From assembly GCA_029204225.1 (NCBI GenBank), contig CM055105.1:16933353-16997352 (forward strand): a stretch of DNA of 64,000 nucleotides, read 5' to 3'. Positions 55,719 through 64,000 of this stretch are shown here, piece after piece; positions within the stretch are counted from its first letter, which is position 1; the number at the start of each line of letters is the position of its first letter. This DNA comes from Diphasiastrum complanatum (lineage: Eukaryota; Streptophyta; Lycopodiopsida; Lycopodiales; Lycopodiaceae). A program made the translations under genes and the position numbers. The notes below the pieces were generated by a model. The model searched no databases. It saw only the letters and a list, made by a program, of their open reading frames with translations, and was not told the origin of the DNA.

Positions 55719-56175
55719 GAAAACACCTTTTGAGCTAGTATATGGCCAAGAGGATTTTATGCTAGTGGAATTTTTAATTCCATTCTTACGCGTCACTTTA
55801 GCTTTTGCCAGAGACTTGTGTGATGATAATGCTTATCAACACCAAGTTCAGAATCGACTTTTCACATTGACAAAACTGTGTGAAACACGTCTTATATCCT
55901 ACCGTGTATAGTTAGTCCACAAATGACGACAGAAGGTCTGGCATGATCGTCATGTCCAGACTAAGGATATTCACGATGGTGATAAAGTTTCACTTTACAC
56001 ATATTCCAAAGTCCATCTAGGCAAATTGAAATTTCGTAGCCAAGGTCCTCTAGAAGATTTTTACAAATGGTGTCGAGCAATTGGAGACGCTAGAAGGCAT
56101 ACCCTTGACACCTTAGTCAATGGTAGTCGTCTACGACAATACTATGAAGACACCTTTATCATAGATCCTGTTTGA
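55719..56175 (+). pseudogene. pol: Gypsy-3 integrase C-terminal piece after Copia-D
   Basis: Resumes with TPFELVYGQEDFMLVEFLIP, the segment that follows TTPKLAT in gypsy integrases. After a stop at 55909, a decayed frame with VWHDRHVQTKDIHDGDKVSL and SRLRQYYEDTFIIDPV ends at about 56175. Confidence 0.8.
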
Positions 56176-56913
56176 GGTGCATTTCAGAATTTCTTCTATT
56201 TTTCTTTACTTTTCTCGTGTCTAATGATTAGACTTATTTTTTCCCCTGTATATTCCTAGCCAAATTTTTACAATACCCTCTATTTGATACTCTTGGAAAA
56301 TACAAAAAATATATGAATACTTCGATTTTAGGCATGGGCTCGAAAGATATTTTTTGATCCTTGTGATTTTTTTTATACCTTTTGTTTTTTTTGAGTCTAT
56401 ATCGACTCAAAAAAACTGCGATTTTTTTTCGAGTAACTCAAATTTTTTTGATATTTTTCAAGTTTTCGAATCTTTGACATTTTTTTTGAAAATGTTGAAT
56501 TTTGTGATCCATCATTTTCGAGTCATTTTCCTTGATTTTTTAATCCCTTATATATTTTTCGATACATTGTTTTTTCGAGTTCTTTCTACTTTTTTCGACC
56601 CAAATTTCCATGACATTTTCGCCGATCACTTGCATCCGACTCGTTTGCCCTCAATTTTTTTTATAAATTCATCGCCCGCTCCTTCCTTACTTCATAATTC
56701 TCAGGAGAGCTCATCTCAAATTAACAAATCTTTGTCGCTTTTCCAGACTTCTCATCCAATTGAGCCGATTTCAACTACACACTAATCGCTCTCCAAAATA
56801 CTTTCATACAACTGTTCTTCAAAGCCAGTTGCAGCCGTCATCTTTAGAGCCATCTGCATCCGCCATTTTCAAATCCAGTTGCAGCCACTTTCAATTCCAA
56901 ATCGATCGCTATT
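56176..56913. repeat. T-rich tract and Gypsy-3 3' flank
   Basis: After the pol end, 56,340-56,620 is rich in TTTTTTCGAG-like strings. The next 250 bases resemble parts of 58,500-58,830 in style (repeated CCATC, TCCGCCAT). No gene seen. Probably LTR or leader of the gypsy element. Confidence 0.5.
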
Positions 56914-57518
56914 GTAGCGCAGGCATCCCAAAGGGAGCCGGGAACCACGACTTAGCTTCCCAGCCTTCAACTCTTGCCATCCAAACCCACTTGACATACA
57001 AGCAGCCAACTCGCCAACAACGATTAGACTTAACCAACTTGAAGTTCCGAAAACCAACATTGAGATCAACCTGGCGCCATGCCAGATCGGGGGTCCCGAT
57101 GTGGGTGACTTCCCTCCAAGCAAGCCGCCCGACATACATCAAACTTAACCAACTCGAAGCTTCGTTACAAACGAGTAACATCCATTCCAAGCAAGCGGTC
57201 TGACTTACATCAGACTTAACCAACTGAAAGCTTCGTCACGAGCGCTGGAAGCCAACCTGGCGCCACGCTAGACTGGACAGCCATAAACAGGTAACATCCA
57301 CCCAAGCAAGCCATCCAACTCAACCGACAGGTTAGAGCCCGTTCCCCAAGAGCTTAACCCATTCACGTTCATGCAAGGAACACTCAGAACCACAAGCCGC
57401 GACAAATATGGAAACAACCAGTTCCTGGACCAAATGGTCCCGACAGCATACCGTTGGCGCCACGGACCGAATGGTCCCGACGGCATACCGCTGGCGTCCC
57501 GGGATACGACCCTCAGCT
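56914..57518. repeat. Large inverted repeat, left arm part 1
   Basis: Reverse complement of about 62531-63136 at high identity by eye (for example TGTAGCGCAGGCATCCCAA against TTGGGATGCCTGCGCTACA). It contains GGACCAAATGGTCC and GGACCGAATGGTCC palindromes in a duplicated ~37-bp unit (57,433-57,500). The arm is GC-richer than its surroundings. Confidence 0.9.
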
Positions 57519-57872
57519 GACACATGTTGCACTCGCATTTGTCCGTACAACTCCCACACGTGTGACAGGACGTTCTTTTGCACGTGCGAACCCCGATATA
57601 AAATCACAAATTTTGATGAATTTTTTTCACTCCACATATCGCATTTGTGCACGCCCTTCACGATCAAAGTTCCTCCTACTACCTTCCATGCGCACAGGTC
57701 CGATACCTCTTCCTATGTGTCACCCCATATCGCACTTGTGCATCTTTCCTCAAATCTAATCGTTCTCTCTGATAATCGGCTCGCATAGGTCCGATATACC
57801 GTACATTCTGTCCGTACACAGCGGTCCTCTGCGAATTCTTTATTATCCCTTCCTTCTCATCCTAACCTTCAC
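57519..57872 (+). promoter_or_regulatory. Second copy of the G-box/TATA promoter and leader
   Basis: Similar to 18,648-19,015 throughout. CACGTG occurs at 57557 and 57581, and TATAAAA at 57597-57603. The leader shares CCTTCCATGCGCA, GGTCCGATA and CGTACATTCT with the first copy. It is absent from the right arm of the inverted repeat, where the flanking bases are contiguous. Hence it looks like an insertion of about 354 bp. The histone-like frame does not follow it here. Confidence 0.7.
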
Positions 57873-57987
57873 ATGTGCCAAGTTAAAAATTTTGAAAGCG
57901 GCCTTACAAGTGGCGCTTTTACCGAACACTGAAACCCAGAAGGTAATCAGAGTCAGTCTAAGGAAAATCCCACTTTATTGATAAATC
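57873..57987 (-). repeat. Large inverted repeat, left arm part 2 (LTR end)
   Basis: Reverse complement of 62417-62530. On the minus strand it holds AATAAA (57974-57979) followed by the CTTCTGGGTTTCAGTGTTCGG segment region, so it reads as the polyadenylation end of an LTR. Confidence 0.8.
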
Positions 57988-58835
57988 TGAGAAGGTTACA
58001 TTTCAAGTGTGTGACCGACCCTAGTCTCCAGGGCGCTAGCATGCCAAGGCGAGAGCCATGACAACATTCCAGCAAGGGAGGCTGAGACTTGGTTGGAGCT
58101 CGCCCTGAGTCGCAACCCGCACTCCCCTATAGTATTGGTGTGATTCGGCACCCCGCCTCATACCAAGCACTCTACCCAAGCTGGTAAAGCACGTTTTTCT
58201 CTCTCTAGAATTTTCTCTTTCTAGAAAGTCATTTTCTCTCTCTAGATTTTATTGATCCCCAGGCTTCCTTTAATCATGCCTAGATCGTGTGAGGTGATTG
58301 CACATCGATCTGAGCTCTCTGGACTCCACTAGAACCGATCAAAGATTTTCAGCCATAGGAACTTGGCGTCGGCTGGATTTTGGTCACAGTGGCGTCGGGA
58401 GCCAGGAGCAGCAGGGGCGCTGCTGGCGCCGGGGACATAGCTGGCGCCGATGGCGCCGGAAGTAAAGCTTGTAAAGGTAGCTTCACAACAGCTATCTCCA
58501 TCGCTCCTTCACATGCATGTATCATATGATTCACTTGTCAGACGAATCCAACCGCCATCTGTATCTGCTATTTGTATATGTCATCTCCATCCGTCATCTT
58601 TCACAGGTTGTTTGTATCCACCAATATACCTATCAGTTCCATCCACCCACGATCAACAAATAGTTCCATCCCACAAAAAAATTTGAATCCGCCAGCTTGT
58701 ATCTGCCATCTACTTTATCTCCAGTCGCCATCCTACATTCTTGCATCAAATTTCATCCGCCGACGACAACCTTTTTGTATCCGACGACCATCTTTTTTCC
58801 CTTTTTACTACATCCGCCACCCTTGCTCTACTTTT
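57988..58835. other. Leader-like region, no gene
   Basis: It includes CT-rich TTTCTCTCTCTAGA strings (58,197-58,247), repeated TGGCGCCG (58,421-58,460) reminiscent of gypsy primer sites (TGGCGCCGGGGACA at 58,421), and degenerate CCATC-rich sequence. Frames here are composition-driven. Confidence 0.4.
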
Positions 58836-58837
58836 TG

Positions 58838-59120
58838 AATTTTTTCGAGTTTGTCTATTTTTTGAGTTTGTCTATATTTTGAGTTTCTAAATTTTTTTGA
58901 GTTTGTCTATTTTTCGAGTTTGTTTGTTTTTTCGAGTTTCTCTATTTTTTCGACCTTCTATATTTTTCGAGTTTCTGAATTTTTTCGAGTTTGTCTGTTT
59001 TTTGAGTTTGTCTATTTTTCGAGTTACTCTATTTTTTTTTCGAGTTTTTCTATTTTTTTGACCTTTTCTGTTTTTCGAGTTTGTCTATTTTTTCAAGTTT
59101 CCTCGATTTTTTTCAAGTCT
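58838..59120. repeat. Tandem T-rich repeat, ~20-bp unit
   Basis: About 14 imperfect copies of a unit close to TTTTTCGAGTTTGTCTATTT. Variants use CAAG or GACC in place of CGAG. Confidence 0.85.
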
Positions 59121-59177
59121 CCTCACTTTTCAATACTTCTGTATCTTTTCAATACATTTGCATTCCTCACCACTGTA

Positions 59178-59654
59178 GACACTCCAAAAATAGCAGAATT
59201 GGATTCTGAATACAATGCTGACGTACCAGAGATGCCTTTATTATGACGTGCATATTCTTGCCAATTTTGATAAGCCTAAGTCTCGAGATCTTGGTAAAAT
59301 GATGTTGGATCTTTGTGATCCTTATGAGTCAAGAAGGACTCTTTATTTTCTCATGGAGTTGCAGCTATTTTCAAGGAGAAGGAGCTTTTGGATCAACCAT
59401 ATGTTTCAAGGATGGAACAAATCAGTCAAGTATTGCAAAGCTCTCAAGTTCATCAAAGAACTCAACATCAAAGAGGCACTATCATGGATATGGTGATTTC
59501 GGATCAACATCAACCTCATTGGCTAATCTTCACACATTTGAACCAGAAAGGATCCATATTTGAAGACCAATTCAGCCCATGGAGTCAATCTCAATATCAT
59601 CATGCTTTTATCAAGTTAGTTTTGAGCAGGAGTGTTAAAATTGGCAAAAGCTAA
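59178..59654 (+). pseudogene. Unrecognised frames after the T-rich repeat
   Basis: Overlapping frames give DKPKSRDLGKMMLDLCDPYE and LYFLMELQLF. After a shift they give DQPYVSRMEQISQVLQSSQ and FIKLVLSRSVKIGKS. The pattern is coding-like but no domain is recognised. A gag-like N-terminus of a decayed gypsy element is possible. Confidence 0.3.
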
Positions 59655-59849
59655 CTTGATTAAATCTTGTAAATACCATTATGACTAGTACATATCATCA
59701 TTAGACATGTGTGGAGCCTATTCCCATGTGCGAAATAAATGCATTTATCATTTAAATGAGTCATATATGTTGTACATACCATTTCATTTCAGATCTAGTG
59801 GCTAAAATGGCCAAAATCTAGTTTTCTAGCTATATGCCACTTGCCATTA

Positions 59850-60560
59850 TTTTATTGGTAGGCTGAGATCTGTCATCTCGAATTGTTCCATGAGGTCTTT
59901 CTTGATCATGTCTATCATCTCTTGATTATTTTCCGTGATAATCAAGTCATAAACATAAAGAGCAATCAAAGCAACCATACCATCAAAGCACAAGACATAA
60001 AGATTTGGATCAGAATGTGTTCTCACCATCCCCTTAGAACGAAGTAGGCATCAATCCTGCTGTACCACGCACGTGGTGCCTGTTTAAGACCATAAAGTGT
60101 TTTCTTCAAGTGGCATACTTTATTCTCTTGTCCTTTCGCTACAAAGCCTTCAAGTTTATCCATGAACACCTCTTCTTCTACCTCACCATTCAGAAAAGTA
60201 GATTTTTTACATCCATCTAATGCAAAGGCCAACCAAAATGCGAAGCTAAAGCAACAAGTAGACGTAGAGTATTCCACTTACATATTGGCGCAAAGGTCTC
60301 CTCATAGTCGATCCCTTTACTTTGTGCATACCCTTTGATTACCAATCTAGCTTTTGCTTTGCTATACTTCCATCTGCATGATACTTAGTCCTGTATACCT
60401 ATTTACAACCAACGGGTTTCTTGCCAACTGGTGGTTCCACTAAGTCCCATGTGTGCTTTGAGAACCCTGCAATCTTGGATCTCATGATTAGTGTGCTTGC
60501 AATACTTGCAGAACATCTTCTTCTTCTACTGTGGATTTGATAATTGTTCTTGGCTTTGAG
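59850..60560 (-). pseudogene. Copia fragment (Copia-F), gag knuckle fused to RT by deletion
   Basis: On the minus strand a good zinc knuckle CKYCKHTNHEIQDC (about 60,510-60,470) is followed within a few codons by RT sequence: a VEPPVGKKPVGC-like stretch, then [20 protein letters not shown] and [20 protein letters not shown]. The catalytic box has changed from YVDD to YVYD (about 59,950). Protease and integrase are missing. No LTR could be assigned. Confidence 0.8.
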
Positions 60561-60899
60561 TCATTTTTTGATTTGATGCAGACTGCTCAGAGCTTTTCTG
60601 CTTCTGCCCTTTTGAGCCTTTGTTGACATATACAGCCGAGATGATGAAGTCGACAAAGCGTCTTGACTTCTTCAATTATCTTCCTATAGCAACATAGTGA
60701 TAACTTTGGTAAGAGTTAAATATGAGTGTGTCGATATGATCATCACCTAGTTCTCATAAGTAGAGGGCAAGCTTGAAAGCAATGTTATGATTGTGTCTTG
60801 ATCGTCTATGATCCGACAACGGCCATCTATTGCAAGAGATTCTTAAACTGGTTAATGTGATTCTGAAGTGAATTACCATTCGACATCTTGAGTGTGAAA

Positions 60900-62200
60900 A
60901 ATTTGTGTATTTGCTACGTCAGAAACAAATTAGTTATTCAATATGCTATTTGACTTGTCATTATGTCTACTAGTTGTCTATCTAGTGAGGGTATAATCTT
61001 ATGGTGGCAGTAAGATTTTCTCAAGTAGAGCCTTAGTCACTCATTTATGTCAGCTTTACAGGTCTGTGCTTGTAAGTGTCTAATAGGATGTCAGCCTAGC
61101 TAGATGGAGGATGTAAATCTCGTAGTGGCAGTGAGATTTTCTTAGTTTGAGCCATGTCGCTCATGTGGTCCACCTGTGTTCAAGTCGGATTGGGGACAAG
61201 TCAATTGGTCGAGAGTGTGGTAGAATATTTGTATGAGCATTGTGTTTGCATGATACTTTGTGTGTCAAACCTGGTGGTTTGATGGTGTGCTTGAGTGTGA
61301 GTCAAGTACAGAGTAGCATGGATATGCATAACATATTTATGTGGATGATGAGTGTGAGGATGAATAGACTATAGATGCAACATAGTTAAACATTTGATGT
61401 GCTTCCATGTGGATTTTTTTTGAAAGACCATTTTCATTGCATGGTTCTTTTTGGAAGACCAGATTCGTATGCTTCAGATTACTTGGTTTACTCTTTGTTA
61501 TGATCCATTTGCCATGTCAGACATGTTGAATTCACACATGTGGATTGTCCACAACATGTACTTGTGATCTCCTAAGGTGTGTAGATGCACCAAGATCAAG
61601 ACTAGATTGAGATTCAAGATCAATCTTAGATCCTATGGCAAAAACACACTACTACATGCATTCAATCACTTCCAACTCTCACTCACACGTGTGGGAAGTA
61701 TTCAAAAAATAATCTAAGTAAAAACAAGCTGCTCTCCTCAGGTGGAGAGAGAAAAAGCATCATGAGCTCTCGGGTAGAGAGAGAAAGCTATAAATTCAAT
61801 AACACTCAAAATCCATATAATCACCAAATCAAAATTAGCTTCAAAATGAGGAGTACAATGATACAAGTAGATCCATGAGCTACCACTATGCTTAACTATG
61901 TTTGTACCATACTTTGTCACCTCTTAATCCTATTGGACCATTGATCCATGCAACTCTTAATTCTATTGGATTATATTCAAGCACACCTCAATTTCCTATT
62001 GGACCTCACATGGTTCCACCTCTAAATCCTATTGGACCTCTTGAAATTCATCAAACAAAAGCATTACACTTGTCTACACTCTAATAGACACGAGTTTAGC
62101 CTCTTACTCTATTTTGGTGGCATTACAAGTGGAAATGCATAATTTGCCATCTATGCCAAATTTGTTCCTATCAACATCCTACACCTAGATGCTTGATGTA
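60900..62200. other. Non-coding DNA with short internal repeats
   Basis: A ~50-bp string (GGTGGCAGTAAGATTTTCTC and GTAGTGGCAGTGAGATTTTC) recurs about 113 bp apart (61,005 and 61,118). A CACACGTGTG palindrome has its core at 61686-61691. Repeated CCTATTGGACC-type strings occur at 61,929-62,040, giving a spurious frame with NPIGP repeats. No gene recognised. Confidence 0.45.
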
Positions 62201-62220
62201 AAAACATAATCAAAAGTCGA

Positions 62221-62530
62221 CACGTGTTCTTTCGCCAGTTTTCCACACGTGCGAAATAATTTTTTATAAATAGATCTTTTTGGGCACGGATTCTCAAGCA
62301 AATTCACGAGTGCTTTGCCGAATATCGATTTCAAGCGTGTCGCTTTCTCTCATTACAACTCGTTGGATATTATGCACCTGGATCCGATACTGCATCGTCC
62401 GGTATCGCATTCAAGCGATTTATCAATAAAGTGGGATTTTCCTCAAACTGACTCTGCTTACCTTCTGGGTTTCAGTGTTCGGTAAAAGCGCCAGTTGTAA
62501 GGCTGCTTCCAAAATTTTTAAGTTGGCACA
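62221..62530 (+). promoter_or_regulatory. LTR-like promoter with G-boxes, TATA and poly(A) signal
   Basis: CACGTG at 62221 and 62246, TATAAATA at 62265-62272, and AATAAA at 62425-62430, 160 bases later. The order matches U3-R of an LTR. The last 114 bases are the arm 2 sequence shared with 57873-57987. A likely LTR edge is GGCACA near 62,529. Confidence 0.65.
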
Positions 62531-63136
62531 TAGCTGAGGGTCGTATCCCGGGACGCCAGCGGTATGCCGTCGGGACCATTCGGTCCGTGGCACCAACGGT
62601 ATGCTGTCGGGACCATTTGGTCCAGGAACTGGTTGTCTCCATATCTATCGCGGCTTGTGGTTCTGAGTGTTCCTTGCATGAACATGAATGGGTTAAGCTC
62701 TTGGGGAATGGTCTCTAACCTGTCGGCTGAGTTGGATGGCTTGCTTGGGTGGAAGTTACCTGTTTATGGCTATCCAGTCTAGCGTGGCGCCAGGTTGGCT
62801 TCCAACGCTCATGACAAAGCTTTCAGTTGGTTAAGTCTGATGTAAGTCAGACCGCTTGCTTGGAATGGATGTTACTCGTTTGTAACGAAGCTTCGAGTTG
62901 GTCAAGTTTGATGTATGTTGGCGGCTTGCTTGGAGGGAAGTCACCCACATTGGGACCCTCGATCTGGCATGGCACCAGGTTGGATCTCAATGTTGGTTTT
63001 TGGAGCTTCAAGTTGGTTAAGTCTGATTGTTGTTGGCGAGTTGGCTGCTTGTATGTCAAGTGGGTTTGGATGGCAAGAGTTGAAGGCTGGGAAGCTAAGT
63101 CGTGGTTCCCGGCTCCCTTTGGGATGCCTGCGCTAC
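62417..63136. repeat. Large inverted repeat, right arm
   Basis: Reverse complement of 57873-57987 (62417-62530) and 56914-57518 (62531-63136). It is uninterrupted here, lacking the ~354-bp insert of the left arm. The spacer between arms is about 4.4 kb. Confidence 0.9.
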
Positions 63137-63205
63137 ATGCAATACCTCCATCTTCCATGGCCATCCTTGCCACATCTCCATCTTCCATTACCATCGGCTC
63201 ATCCC

Positions 63206-63787
63206 TGTGAAAGATTTCAGACCAATTAAACAAAATGATCTTGGGCTAGAAAGACAACATATCACCAATCTTGCCAATGTAGAAAAACCAACATCTCAAA
63301 TAAGATGCAATCTCTAATAGATCTTGATCAAACATGAGTCAAAACATAAAATTATATTGTTGTCCATACAAAAACAGTAAGCTACTATATTTCACATGTG
63401 TGGATTTGAAAATAACATTTAATATAGTGCACCAATGGATAGTAAAACTCAGGAGAACTAGGTATAAGCATGAATGAGATAGGAGGGAGAGAAAAGACTC
63501 CTCTTCCCATGAGTTACATCCTTTTATAGCAGGTCCAAACCTAACTTTGAACTTTGGTTTTCCTCCATAATGAAAAACCTAGCATTGATGAGGACTAGAT
63601 TCTAATTCAAACTTGAATTTCTAAAATTCATGTTATATAGTTTCCCACACTTTTTAAAAGTGTTTATTCAAATTATTTTAGACTAATAATCATGAAAAGT
63701 CAAACTCTAAGTCTAATATGAAATTGGCCTCAATTGCCATATAAACAAATGTAGCAAATTTGACTAAACTAGTTGAAATCTCTTACA
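63206..63787 (-). repeat. Copia-C-family 3' LTR, reversed
   Basis: Reverse complement resembles 28771-29366. Its minus start is near 63787 after the purine tract GAAGAAGGAGTG, and it includes TATTAGTCTAAAA and GAATAAACACTTTT. The TATA-like GCTATAAAAGG lies near 63,523. It ends TTTCACA at 63206, close to the right arm of the inverted repeat. Confidence 0.8.
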
Positions 63788-64000
63788 CTCCTTCTTCAAC
63801 TAGTTTTAGCATGGACTTTGATAACACTCCAAGTCATGTCCTATGCTTCATAAACAAGTCTTTTGCCAATGCTTTGGTGAAGATATCAGCTACACATTTC
63901 CTTGAAGAAACATGTTGAAGCTCCACCTCCTTTGCCATGACCTCACAAAGTGATATGCCACCTCAATGTGCTTGCTCCTAGCATGAAAGGTAGGATTCAT
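63788..64000 (-). pseudogene. Copia-C-family RNase H end, runs off the window
   Basis: The minus strand reads NPTFHARSKHIEVAYHFVR at the window edge, the usual copia RNase H end. Decayed pieces (ISSPKHWQKTCL, and a frame resembling LKLVEEGV) follow before the LTR. Shifts are visible. The rest of the element lies outside the window. Confidence 0.75.

Larger units (their letters stand above)
46279..56175 (+). mobile_element. Gypsy-3, rearranged Ty3/gypsy element split by Copia-D
   Basis: Gag, protease, RT and integrase occur on the plus strand with two disturbances. A segment (about 49,735-50,215) is inverted, and Copia-D interrupts the integrase between about 50,605 and 55,719. RNase H is missing at the inversion. 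LTR ends could not be fixed; T-rich tracts lie on both sides. Confidence 0.8.

Noticed and set aside
58421-58460. A gypsy primer-binding site TGGCGCCGGGGACA
   Set aside because: The string resembles one, but TGGCGCCG is repeated several times nearby and no clean LTR edge precedes it.
1-64000. CRISPR arrays, bacterial operons, tRNA genes, complete rRNA genes
   Set aside because: None found by eye. Direct repeats here are tandem LTR repeats or low complexity, and the rRNA-like patch is under 50 bp.

Overview
This is nuclear DNA of a land plant, AT-rich and packed with transposable elements. The evidence is the mixture of Ty1/copia and Ty3/gypsy LTR retrotransposons, primer-binding sites complementary to plant initiator tRNA-Met (TGGTATCAGAGC), GT-AG introns, and nested and heavily decayed copies. 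There are no bacterial gene clusters, no CRISPR array, and no tRNA or complete rRNA gene that I can see. The exact plant cannot be named from the sequence; a large-genome species is likely. Only one long coding region is fully open: the polyprotein of a young copia element (Copia-A, 6950-13261).

Layout. 1-4140: plain intergenic DNA, a broken ULP2-like SUMO-protease gene (1873-3420), and two adjacent long foldbacks (3550-3767, 3859-4138). 4141-13870: gypsy element Gypsy-1, split inside its integrase by intact Copia-A with a 5-bp target duplication. 13890-18250: rearranged gypsy pieces, a 51-bp triple tandem repeat, and two unrecognised ORFs (14172-15165 plus; 15189-15731 minus, coiled coil). 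18470-20160: a promoter with six CACGTG boxes and a TATA box, a centromeric-histone-like H3 fold, then a second ULP2-like protease relic with the same intron layout as the first. 20638-21703: unknown multi-exon relic on the minus strand. 21722-24235: Copia-B1. 24657-29366: Copia-C, an LTR-flanked element that lost its reverse transcriptase. 31190-32975: very old copia remnant. 34943-35437: an LTR related to Copia-B with its primer site. 35440-37720: GC-richer, low-repeat island. 40347-43260: Copia-B2. 43800-45430: unidentified minus-strand ORFs. 46279-56175: Gypsy-3, carrying an internal inversion and split by Copia-D (50610-55718). 56914-63136: a large inverted repeat whose arms look like LTR and leader sequence, enclosing T-rich repeats and a copia fragment (59850-60560). 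63206-64000: start of another Copia-C-family element running off the window.

The most unusual region is 18.5-20.2 kb. It holds a histone-fold reading frame close to CENH3 (about 85 codons without a stop, one extra residue in loop 1) directly upstream of exons for a ULP2-type protease. The whole unit sits behind a G-box/TATA promoter that recurs as a discrete insert at 57.5 kb. This looks like a gene-capturing mobile element or a chimeric gene relic. The pairing of a centromeric-histone-like fold with a SUMO protease is not one I recognise.

Apart from Copia-A, nothing here is a demonstrably working gene. Domain names below rest on motifs read by eye, without database searches.
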